From NCBI GenBank assembly GCA_016716885.1, contig JADJUV010000175.1:1-64000 (forward strand): 64,000 bases of DNA, given 5' to 3'. Shown here one piece after another: positions 8,868 through 18,800 of the stretch (positions are counted from its first letter, which is position 1; each line of letters opens with the position of its first letter). The position numbers and the translations under genes are program-made. This DNA comes from Candidatus Trichofilum aggregatum. GTDB lineage: Bacteria > Chloroflexota > Anaerolineae > Promineifilales > Promineifilaceae. The notes beneath the pieces were generated by a model. The model made no database searches, had not been told where the DNA came from, and saw nothing but the letters and a program-made list of their open reading frames with translations.

Positions 8868-10673
8868 ATGACGGTAACTTACAACGAAACTCAGAATCAA
8901 GAGACAGATACAGCCCTCTCTGGTTGGCTGGCTAACCTGACCGTAGCCGATGCCCTGTTTGTGGTGGTGCTCGTTCTGGCCGCGGCCTTGCGCCTGATCA
9001 ACCTGGATGCTATTCCCCTGGCCCCGGCGGAAGCGCAAAATGCCGTTTCCGCCTGGCAATTATGGCAACCAGAAACCGCCAGTCAGGTCACCGCCACCAG
9101 CTCGGCTTATGTGAGCCTGACCGGTTTACTCATGCCCGTTTTAGGGGCCGATGATGTAATTGCCCGGCTGATTCCGGCTTTGGCGGGCCTGGGGTTGGTG
9201 CTGATTCCCTGGCTGATGCGCCGCTGGTTGGGTGGGATCGGGGCGTTGGTGGCAGGACTATTGCTAGCCGTTTCCCCTACACTGGCTGTCGCTTCCCGCA
9301 CGGCCGATGGTTCGATGTTGGCCCTGCTGGCCGGTGGGTTGCTGCTGGTGGCCTGGTTACATTATCAGGAAGAAGGGGATAGACGCTGGCTGTTCGCGGC
9401 CGCAATCGCTCTGGCTATCGGTCTCACCAGCGCCCCCCTGTTTTATGGCCTGCTCCTTACCCTGGGGCTGGCCTACCTGGCCCAGGCCAAACTTGGCCCG
9501 CCCATTTTCTACCAGGAGCAGGTTAGCGAAGAAGGAGAGGTTATTTACGTGCCCGCCCCCATCAGTTGGCCGGAGAGAGTAGATTGGCGGAATGCGGCCG
9601 CGGTTTTTGCAGCCGTCTTGTTGGGTCTAAGCACCTTGTTCTTCTGGTATCTGCCTGGGCTGGGCCTCACCGCTAACTTGCCCGCCACCTGGTTGGGCCA
9701 GATCAGCTTCCAGGGGGATCTGCTCGTTTGGGTCGAACCCATCCTGGCCTTAGGCCGCTACGAATTGATTTTGCTCTTTTTTGGGGCCATCGCCATCGCC
9801 TGGTCAACCTGGCAGGGGCGCCCCTTCCCCACCTTCTTCATATACTGGTTCACCGGTATCTTATTACTCATCTTTGTGCAGCGGGGCAACCTGGACAATG
9901 TTTTACTGCTTACCCTACCTGGTTATCTGCTGATTGGCCTGTTTGCACAGGAAATTTGGCGCATCCCCGCTCCCAATTGGCGCTGGTTGGTGGCGGCCCT
10001 GGTGTTTATCCTCGGGTTGGTTGCCTACATTAATCTGAACTACTACAGCCGCATCGCCAGCGGCGACCCCACCCTACAAACAAACCTGTGGCGAGCCATC
10101 GTGTTGATCGTGGTGGCCCTGGCTACCGTCATTTATCTGTCCCGTTTTGATATGGCGATGGCCTGGCAGGGGGCTATGGCGGGTGTGCTACCCTTGCTTT
10201 TGCTCTTCACCTGGGGTACATCCTGGTGGCTGAGTCATCACGCCGCCAATGATCCACGAGAACGGTGGGTACGTCAGGGCACAGATGACGCGGTGTTCAT
10301 GTTGACTGAAATGACCCAGGAGTTGGCCTTACAAACAGCCAATTCTCGTTTTGATCTGACGGTTTTTAGCACGGTCAACAGCCCGGTTCTGCGCTGGTAT
10401 ATGCGGGACTTTGGGCAATATGAAACGGGGGACACCCTGCCGGACAATCCCCAACATGATTTGCTGATTACCGCCGCGGAAGGGGACGCGGCCGCGCCAT
10501 CTACCTATCTGGGCAGTACGTTTGGTTTGTTACGGCAGGGATTAGGTGCTCAAGAAGCAGAATACCAGGGCGATTTTTTCGCCACGATGCGTTGGTGGTT
10601 TTTTCATGAGAGCAGTATGCCTGTCAATGAACAAAAGATAAATGTCTGGCTCCGAACAGACCTGGTTCGCTAA
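8868..10673 (+). CDS. GT-C-like polytopic membrane protein, PMT/Agl23-related
   Basis: About 600 residues with roughly a dozen hydrophobic helices and a soluble C-terminal domain of about 140 residues. The N-terminal helix followed by RLINLDAIPLAPAEAQNAV lies where PMT and Agl23 proteins have a loop with an acidic DE pair; here it reads AE, so the usual catalytic/metal acid may be lost. I assign only the fold family. The reading frame also opens at 8850; 8868 is preferred because AAGAGAAG stands just before it. It lies between the YYY genes and the Agl23 genes on the same strand, consistent with a shared pathway. Confidence 0.55.
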   Translation: MTVTYNETQNQETDTALSGWLANLTVADALFVVVLVLAAALRLINLDAIPLAPAEAQNAVSAWQLWQPETASQVTATSSAYVSLTGLLMPVLGADDVIARLIPALAGLGLVLIPWLMRRWLGGIGALVAGLLLAVSPTLAVASRTADGSMLALLAGGLLLVAWLHYQEEGDRRWLFAAAIALAIGLTSAPLFYGLLLTLGLAYLAQAKLGPPIFYQEQVSEEGEVIYVPAPISWPERVDWRNAAAVFAAVLLGLSTLFFWYLPGLGLTANLPATWLGQISFQGDLLVWVEPILALGRYELILLFFGAIAIAWSTWQGRPFPTFFIYWFTGILLLIFVQRGNLDNVLLLTLPGYLLIGLFAQEIWRIPAPNWRWLVAALVFILGLVAYINLNYYSRIASGDPTLQTNLWRAIVLIVVALATVIYLSRFDMAMAWQGAMAGVLPLLLLFTWGTSWWLSHHAANDPRERWVRQGTDDAVFMLTEMTQELALQTANSRFDLTVFSTVNSPVLRWYMRDFGQYETGDTLPDNPQHDLLITAAEGDAAAPSTYLGSTFGLLRQGLGAQEAEYQGDFFATMRWWFFHESSMPVNEQKINVWLRTDLVR

Positions 10674-10738
10674 TCTAGAGGTGAGATTTTCGGGGCAAGA
10701 CCGGCTGAAGCCTCGACTCCTCAGCCAAACCATCTCCG

Positions 10739-10918
10739 TAATCGTCAATCGTCAATCGTCAATCGTCGTATTTATTCAGGTGTCAGAACTTATTCCTACG
10801 CTCTGCGTGGGAATACCATCTGGGACGCTCTGCGTCCTGCGCGACGCAGAGCGTCGAAGGGAGCATTCCATGCGGAGCATGGAACGAGAACGTGAATGGA
10901 TACCAATCGTCAATCGTC
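10739..10918. repeat. REP-like hairpins bounded by AATCGTC heptamers
   Basis: The 245-base gap before the sigma factor starts with AATCGTC-type units in tandem (10739-10768) and ends with further copies (10905-10919) that run into the ATG. Between them lie short inverted repeats: GACGCTCTGCGTC with GACGCAGAGCGTC (about 10824-10856), then GCATTCCATGC with GCATGGAACGAG (about 10863-10888). Such ATTCC...GGAACGAG modules are common REP-type repeats in bacteria. No gene is seen. Confidence 0.55.
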
Positions 10919-11515
10919 ATGAGTGAAACTTTTGTTTTAGCACCAACCAATGTCAGGGAATCAGGGGACGAGTTTCAACCGTTGATTAATGCGTGCCTGG
11001 CGGGTGATGAGTCCATGTACGGCGTGTTGTATGGCAAATTGTCGGGCATGATTTACCGCCTAACCTATGGCCTTCTGCAAAACAAGGAAGACGCCGAAGA
11101 GGTGCTCCAGGACAGTTTTGAATACGCGTTCCGTAACCTGCACCGCTTTGATAGCCACAAATCGGCCTTCAAAACCTGGCTCTACCAGATTGCCCTCAGC
11201 CGTTGTCGCAACAAACGGCGGCGCAAATGGTTGCCCTCATTCTCACTGAATCAGCTCTTGGGCCAGGATGTGACGGATACGGAAACACCCTTGCCGGATG
11301 AGACGCTGGCCTTGAGTGGGGAGCAAAAAGCGGTGTGGGAAGCCTTAAAACAGTTGTCGCCTAAATTAAGGGAAACGGCCTTGTTGCGTTATTACGAAGG
11401 CTTGACCTACGGCGAAATTGGCGACATCGTGGGTGTCCCGGCCAAGACGGCCGAGTCACGGATGCGGTTAGCGCATCAAGAGTTGAAGAAGCTACTCCTG
11501 GAAACGGGTTATTGA
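10919..11515 (+). CDS. ECF-type RNA polymerase sigma factor
   Basis: A 198-residue sigma-70 family protein of the extracytoplasmic function type. Region 2 is clear (EDAEEVLQDSFEYAFRNL, then FKTWLYQIALSRCRNKRRR), as is region 4 with its helix-turn-helix (LRYYEGLTYGEIGDIVGVPA, then AESRMRLAHQELKKLL). The ATG at 10919 (protein MSETFVLAP) is chosen over the longer frame from 10892, because the latter is translated repeat. The anti-sigma gene follows 88 bases downstream. Its place inside the surface-glycosylation cluster suggests that it controls that cluster or an envelope response. Confidence 0.9.
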   Translation: MSETFVLAPTNVRESGDEFQPLINACLAGDESMYGVLYGKLSGMIYRLTYGLLQNKEDAEEVLQDSFEYAFRNLHRFDSHKSAFKTWLYQIALSRCRNKRRRKWLPSFSLNQLLGQDVTDTETPLPDETLALSGEQKAVWEALKQLSPKLRETALLRYYEGLTYGEIGDIVGVPAKTAESRMRLAHQELKKLLLETGY

Positions 11516-11602
11516 GTTTGGAGTTAAGAGCGAGAGCTAGAGGATTTTCCAGAGCAATTCCCTCTCGCTCTAAACTCTAGCTCTAAACTCCAGTTATTAA
11601 GT
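11516..11602. repeat. Dispersed repeat B, copy 2
   Basis: The whole gap between the sigma and anti-sigma genes is repeat B: GGAGTTAAGAGCGAGAGCTA on the left and CTAGCTCTAAACTCCAGTTA on the right form an imperfect inverted repeat. A transcript running through it could fold between the two genes. Confidence 0.6.
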
Positions 11603-11603
11603 T

Positions 11604-12075
11604 ATGGAACACATCAACCACTTGATTTCTGACTATATCCTGGATTTGCTCCCAGCCAGGGATAAGGTGACCGTGGAACAGCACGCGGCCGCGTGCGCCC
11701 ATTGTCGCCAACTCTTACAGGCCGAGCGTCACCTGGTTCTTCTGACCCGTGAGACGCTGGTGATGGCTACTACTCCGGCTCCGGCCCGGCTGGCGGCCCT
11801 GATGCCCCCACCCCCTACTCGCCAGCGCCACCGGTACACCACTTCTGTCTGGCAACGCAGCCTGGCGGTAGCTGGGGTTTTCCTTTTCTTACTCGTAGCC
11901 AGCTTACATCCGGTCTTGAATCCGGGCTGGGCGGCACAGCCTTCACCGACACACATTTCCGCCACGGCGACCATTACACCGGTTCCGGCCACGGCTACCC
12001 AAACCCTGACGGTGGCTCCCCATACCAGCACCACCATGCCCGAGGCTATCCCATCTCTATCCACCCCCACCAGGC
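11604..12075 (+). CDS. Zinc-binding anti-sigma factor, 3' end lost
   Basis: The N-terminus (MEHINHLISDYILDLLP, then EQHAAACAHCRQLL) has the HXXXCXXC zinc anti-sigma motif at His27, Cys31 and Cys34. One membrane helix follows at about residues 86-101, then a Thr/Pro/Ala-rich outer segment. It should hold the preceding ECF factor at the membrane and release it on an external signal. The frame stays open to 12152, but from about 12075 the DNA encodes the HDESLH region of the following Agl23-like protein in another frame. The true C-terminus of this gene and its stop are therefore missing, either by a real deletion or by mis-assembly. Confidence 0.8.
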
Positions 12076-12079
12076 AGGC

Positions 12080-15000
12080 CACGATGAGAGCCTGCACACC
12101 CAGTTTTCCTACCAATATTTCCGGGGAGAGGGGTATCAACATAACCCGATGATGCATGGGCCGATGGTTTTTCACAGTGCCGCCACCTTTTACTGGCTGT
12201 TTGGCGTCAGTGATGGCTCCGCCCGGTTGCCGGTTGCCCTCATCGGCGTCATTCTGGTGATGTTGCCCATTTTCCTGCGCCCCTGGATTGGCCGGGTGGG
12301 CGCTTTGTTTGCCAGCTTCCTGCTGTTGATCTCCCCGTTTATGACCTATTACTCCCGTTACATTCGGGAAGATATGTTCATTATTGTCTGGGCGGCCATT
12401 ATTTTTATCGCCATCTGGTCCTATTTGCGGGAACGAAAGGATCATTATTTGTGGTGGTTCGCGGCCGCGAACGCCCTCATGTTTGCCACCAAAGAAAACA
12501 GCTACATCTACATCGCTATCTTTGGCGGGTTCCTGGTGCTGCGGTTGGGCCTTTCTCTCTTACAAACCACCTGGTTCCGTAAAGCTCTGGGCAACCTGAC
12601 CACCCCGCTCGTGCTTATCGCCCTGGGGTTGATTGTGTTGGGGGGTGGGTTTGTGGCCCAACGTCAGGCCAACCAGCCCACCGATACTGACGCCCTCACC
12701 CCGGCTGACGATGAGGGGTTTGCCGCTGATCCCAACGCGGCCGCGCCCATTACCCCAGTAGCCGGTCCGCAAACGAATAAAACCTGGGGCTGGGTACAGT
12801 TTGGCGGCATTGTCCTGGCCTGTGTGGGTTTGTTTATGGGGGTAAAGGAATTGCGGCCGCGGCTCCAAGAATACGCCGAATTCGACCTCATCATTCTGTT
12901 TACCACCTTCACCCTGCCTAGCATTGCCCCCATTTTTGCCCAGATGACCGGCTGGATCCCCCGTGATTACAATGTGGCGACCTGCACCTTTCCCAGTCAA
13001 GAAGCCATGTCCCCCATCAGCCTGCTGGTAAGCCGGTGGTTCAGTGGCGAATGTTGGCGACTATATTTCAACTCCGGGGGCGCACACGTTGTGCTCATGC
13101 TTCTGGGGCTTTTAGCCGTGTCCATCGCCCTGGGCCTCTGGTGGGATCGGCGACGATGGCTCATTGCCGGGGGTATCTTCCACCTCATTTTTGCCACCCT
13201 CTTCACCGCCTTCTTCTCCTACCCCAAGGGCTGGCAAAGCGGCATGTTGGATTCCCTGGCCTATTGGATGGAGCAACAAGAGGTACAACGGGGCAATCAA
13301 CCCACGTTTTATTACCTGTTTGTCGTACCATTTTACGAATTTTTACCCCTGGTTTTTGCTTTGTTAGGCACACGGCTATGGGCACAAAAAAACCGGCTCA
13401 ACAAAGTTTTAGGGTATTGGCTGACTCTCATTGTGGTGACCTTACTTAGTTACAGTCTGGTGAACTGGTATACCAATCTCAATCTTGATGTGACGGTCAC
13501 CCCAACCAACAACCTGACGGGGGTCATCGTCGGCGGGCTGGTGTTCTTCGCCGGGGTGGTCTACTGGTTTACCCTCTACGCCGACCGCCTGCAAAACGAG
13601 TACAAAATCAAACGCAACTGGATGTCCCTCTTTCCGGCTGAGGTGCTAGGGGATTTTGTCCCCTTCCTGGTCTGGTGGCTCATCATGTCTTATGTGCTGT
13701 ATACCGTGGCGGGTGAAAAGATGCCCTGGCTGAGCACCCATTTCGTTTTGCCACTGGTGGCTTTAGCCGGTTGGTATTTCAATGAGAAAGCGGCCGCGTT
13801 CAATCGCACCACTTTCTCATCACACCGCTGGTGGTTAGCCCTGGGGCTGATGATCAGCTTCATCATTGCCCTGCTGTTTGCGCTAGGGCCGATTCTGCTG
13901 GGCGAATTACGCCTGAGCAACAGCGCCGAGCAAAATTTAGCTGGTTTAGTGATGGTAGTGGGTGGTACGCTGATCGCCCTGGCAATTTATTACCTCTACA
14001 CCCAGGTGGAAGGGCTAGATGAACGGTTGCGGCCGCTAACCCGCATCTTCGCTGTATTCATCTTATTAACCCTACTCACCATTCGCTTTAATTTTATGGC
14101 CAACGGCCCCAACGCCGACTACACCAACGAATTCCTGGTGTACGCCCACGGCAACCCATCCACCAAAGATATCGTTCTGAACCAGGTGGAAACCCTCTCC
14201 ATGCAGATGTATGGCGACCAAAGCATCAAAGTCGCCTACGACGACGATGTCGCCTGGCCTTACACCTGGTATCTACGCGATTATCCGAACCGTTATTACT
14301 ACGGTTCCACCCCCAACACCACAATTCTAGATGCGCCGGTTATTCTCATGGGCAACCGTAACTGGGGCAAAATTGATGCCACGCTGCAAGAGTCGCTGGA
14401 TCAAAATTATCGCAGTTATACCCTCACCTTCTTGTGGTGGCCCATGGAAGAGTACCGCAACCTGGGCTGGAGTTCCTTCCTGGGCATTTACCCCAATCCC
14501 TCTGGTGAACCCCAGGAAGATCAGCCAGCACGGGGCATTGCCAGCGCCGATGTGCGCCAGGCGCTCTGGCAAATATTCTTCTACCGCGATTATCAAAAAT
14601 ACGGTGAAGTGTATGGTGGTTCATTCAACACCGGGCAATGGACGCTCCGCCACGAATTCCGCATGTACATTCGTAATGATGCCGTTACTCAGCTTTGGCA
14701 AGAGGGAGACGCCATCGCTGCGGATGAATTACCCGACATCACTCCCTCGGAGCTGCCGGAAGAAGATGTGTATCAGGCTGGCGCACTGGCCATGGATTCC
14801 GAACTGATTATTACCAATGTGGCCGGGGGCGGTTTGAACCAACCTCGTAATATGGCCGTAGGACCAGATGGCAACCTGTATATTGCCGATTCGGGCAATC
14901 ATCGTGTGGTGGTGTTGGATAGTGAAGGCAACTATCTGCGTACCTGGGGTGAACAAGGCAGCAATGCCGGGCAGTTTAATGAACCCTGGGCCATTGCTGT

Positions 15001-15843
15001 AGATGAAGAAGCGGTTTATGTGGCCGATACCTGGAACCATCGCCTACAAAAATTCAGCCTGACGGGTGAGTATCTGGCGACCATTGGCCAACCCGGCGAC
15101 CAAAACAGTGCCCCGCTGGAAGGGCTGGGACTTTTCTTCGGCCCCCGGAGCCTGCTTTTGTGGGATGATGACCTCATGCTGGTGACAGACACGGGAAATC
15201 ACCGCCTGCAACTGATTAATCGGGATGGGACGCCGCTGCAAGCCATTGGCGGCCGCGGAACCTTCACAGGCCTGTTTAGCGAACCGGTGGGGCTGGCTCG
15301 AACGGCGGATGGGCTACTGGTGGTGGTAGACACCTGGAACGGTCGTATCCAATTCTTCAGTTCTGATTTACGCCCCTTCACTTCCTGGTCTATTCAGACC
15401 TGGAGCGGCGAATCTACTAACAACAAACCGTATGTTGCCACCGATAGTGCCGGGCGCGTTTATCTGACCGACCCCGAAATGGGGCGCGTGCTGGTATTTG
15501 ATGCGGGTGGCAACTATGTGGGATTCTTCGCTATGGATGGACTGGATGGGGGGCAACTCGGTTTACCCACGGGCATCGTGATTGATGATCAAGATCGCAT
15601 CTATGTGGTAGATGTGGTTAACAACCGTATCATTCGCTACGCCCCCTGGTGATTCCGACTGAACCGACACCCACACCCACGCCCGAGGCAACCGCCACAG
15701 AAGAAGCTGTGCCGACCGAGGAAATAACACCCACCGCCACCGCTACCGAAGAAGCGACGCCCCCCGCTACCACTGAACCTGAAGTGACGGCCACTGGTAC
15801 CGCGGCCGCGACCACTGAACCTGAACCCACGCCAACGGAATAA
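12080..15843 (+). CDS. Agl23-like (TIGR03663) membrane protein with NHL propeller, copy 1, 5' end missing
   Basis: The family's invariant DE and HGP motifs are present (HDESLHTQ at 12080 onward, MMHGPMVFH at 12149), followed by about 12 membrane helices. From about 14790 come NHL repeats such as GNLYIADSGNHRVVVLD and YVADTWNHRLQKF, enough for a six-bladed propeller outside the cell. An ATG exists at 12149, but by comparison with copy 2 the first 57 or so residues are missing because of the junction at about 12075. The frame stops at 15652 after a run of five C; shifting one base adds a Thr/Pro/Glu-rich tail to 15843, probably the true C-terminus. Family function is unknown; Agl23 is associated with flippase activity in archaeal glycosylation. 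Confidence 0.8.
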
Positions 15844-15846
15844 CCC

Positions 15847-18800
15847 ATGAGTGAACTGACCACCCTACCTGATGAAATGATAGACGAAACCCGGCCGCGG
15901 CCGCAGACCTTGACCGCCTTGTACGCCCTGGACTGGGAGAAAATTCTCTACGTTACCTTTTTTGTCCTGGCTATTATTAGCCGCTTCTGGAACCTGGGCG
16001 ACCGGGTTGTCAGCCATGACGAAAGCCTGCACGTGCAATACTCCTTCCAATTTTACGATGGGCAGGGGTACACCCATACCCCCCTCATGCACGGCCCTTT
16101 TCTTTTCCACATCACCGCCCTCAGCTATTGGCTCTTTGGTGACAACGATTTCACCGCCCGAATACCGGTAGCGCTTTTCGGCGTCGCCCTCATCCTTTTG
16201 CCCTACTTTTTTCGTAACTGGCTGGGGCGTACCGGTGCGCTCGTCGTCAGTTTCCTCTTTCTCATTTCCCCCTACACCGTTTATTACGCCCGCTACATCC
16301 GCAACGAAGCGTTTGTCGTTATTTGGGGCTTGTTAATTGTTTGGGCCATCTGGCTGTATATCCAAAAACGAGAGGAGAAATATTTATGGTGGTTTACCGC
16401 CATGAATGCCTTGCTCTATTCGACCAAAGAGGTTTCCTTTATCTACACCGCCATCTTTGGTAGTTTCCTCGTTATTCGTTTGCTGGCCTTTTTGTGGCGC
16501 GATGGGGTGCTAAAAGAGCAGTTCAGCCGTCTGGCCCAACCGCTGGCTTTGGTCGGTTTGGGTCTGGCTTTGTTGGCCGGGGGGTTTGCCGCCCAAAAGA
16601 TGACTACCCCGGATGAACTGGTGGTCGAAGGTCAGACAACTGAGGGTGAGGGGTTTGCCGCTGATCCCACCGAGGACGCGGCCGCGACCGCCGGGGCCTC
16701 AGGTTCCGCTACCCAAATCGAGGGCATCGCCCGCTGGGTACAATTTGGGGGTCTGGCCCTGGCGGCCTACGCCCTTTTCCTGCTCGCCAAAACCATTCGC
16801 CCCCAACTAGACCTCTACCCCGAATTTGATCTGATTATTCTCTACACCGTTCTTATCTTGCCCATGCTGGGAGCCGTTCCCGCCGCCATAACCGGCTGGA
16901 CCCCACGAGATTACAGCCTGAACCTCACCTGTACCATTCCCGGTCAAGAGCAAATCTCCGCCTTTAACCTGGCTTTATACCGGCTCACCAACCCTGAATG
17001 CCTGGGGAACTTTCTTAGTTCTGGCACCTTTTACATCACTATTTTCCTGGTCATCTGCCTCGTGGCCGCCGTTTTAATCGGTTTGTGGTGGAACCAGCGT
17101 CGCTTCTGGATTGCTCTCATCGTTTTCCAGGTCATTTTCACCGTTCTGCACACCTCCATCTTTACCAACCTGCCCGGTTGGGCCAGCGGCATGGTAGATG
17201 CCCTGGCTTACTGGATGGCCCAACAAGAGGTGGAACGCGGCAGTCAACCGCTGCTCTACTACTTCTTTGTGGTTCCCTTTTATGAATATCTGCCGGTGAT
17301 CTTTTCGTTTCTGGCGATGCGTTATTGGGTCATCCAAAACCGCCTGCGGCCGCTTGTCCGTTATTGGGGCGGGTTTATCCTGGCCGCACTCCTGGCCTAC
17401 ACCCTGGTCAACTGGTTTTCTAGCCGTAGCATCACTGTCCAGGATTGGCAACCCTTTTTGCCCATAATCGGGGTTATCGTTCTGCTCTTTGTGAGCGATT
17501 GGTGGCTCCGCGGCCGCGACATCTCCCCATCTCTCCTCTCCATCCGCAACTGGGGGGCCACACTCCTGCTCGTCTGGTTCACCATTCGCTGGGTATCCTA
17601 CCAGGCCATCACCGTGCCTGTCGGTCAAACCGAGTTACTCAAATGGCCGGGCGCGGCCGCGGCCGCGATCATCCTCTTAGCGGGCATCTTGCTCTGGTTC
17701 CTGCGCGTCAACCGCACCCTCAAAACCGAGTATGACCTGGAAAATGGCTGGCAAGAGCTGATCAGCGCCGAACGTCTACTCGACTTCGTCCCGTTCACAA
17801 TCTGGTGGCTGTTCCTAAGCTGGGTCGCCTACAGCGTCGCCGGGGAAAAAATGCCCTGGCTCAGTGCCCACTTCGTCCCACCGATGGTGTTACTCGTTGG
17901 CTGGTACTTCAACGAACGGCTCACGACCCCCATTCGCGAACAGCTATTTACCCGTGCAGCCCTGTACCTCACCGGGTTAACGGTCATCCTCATCGTAGCC
18001 GTGGCCCTGGCGGCCCGCTACATCCTCTTTGGGCAAATCAGTTTAGGCGATCAGTCTACCGCCAATCTCACCCTGCTGGGGCAGTTCCTGGGCAGTACCC
18101 TGGTGGTAGCGGGTATAAGCTGGCTGGTGTGGCGGGTGCGGCCGCGGGTTTCCCCCATCGTTCGTCCTCTCACCTGGGTCATAGCCGTCTTCATCCTGCT
18201 CAGCCTGCTCACCATGCGGGCCAGCTATCAGGCCAGCTACACCAACGCCGATTACCCCAACGAATACCTCGTCTACGCTCACGGCACACCCACCACCAAA
18301 GGGGCCGTCATGGCTAAAATCGAAGAGCTTTCCCTACGCCTCAACGGCGACCTGGGGCTACAAGTTGCTTACGACAACGATTCATCCTGGCCTATGACCT
18401 GGTATCTACGCGACTACCCCAACCGCCTGTACTATGGCGAACAACCAGGGCGCAACCTGCTAGATGCCCCGGTCATCATCGTTGGTGATAACAATTACAA
18501 TGCCGTGCAGGAACTCATCGGCGACACCCTCACTGACGAGTACGAAGAGTTCCACTACAACTTCATCTGGTGGCCCAACGAAGATTATCGCCAGATTTCC
18601 TGGGACGCGATCTTTGGGGCCGCCAATACTGAACTAGATTTCAGCCAACCGGAACCCCCCGCTCGTCGTGGACTTACCAGCCCGGCTGTCCTGCACGCCT
18701 TATGGGACATCTTCTTTTACCGTGATTACAGTCGCTACAGCGACCTCTTCAACAAAGATTACCGCTTGAGTAGCTGGCCTCTCCGTCATGGTTTGCGCGT

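Noticed and set aside
15649..15843. Separate small Thr/Pro-rich gene
   Set aside because: It lacks a start signal and joins the end of the first Agl23 gene by a one-base shift in a C-run, so it is read as that protein's tail.
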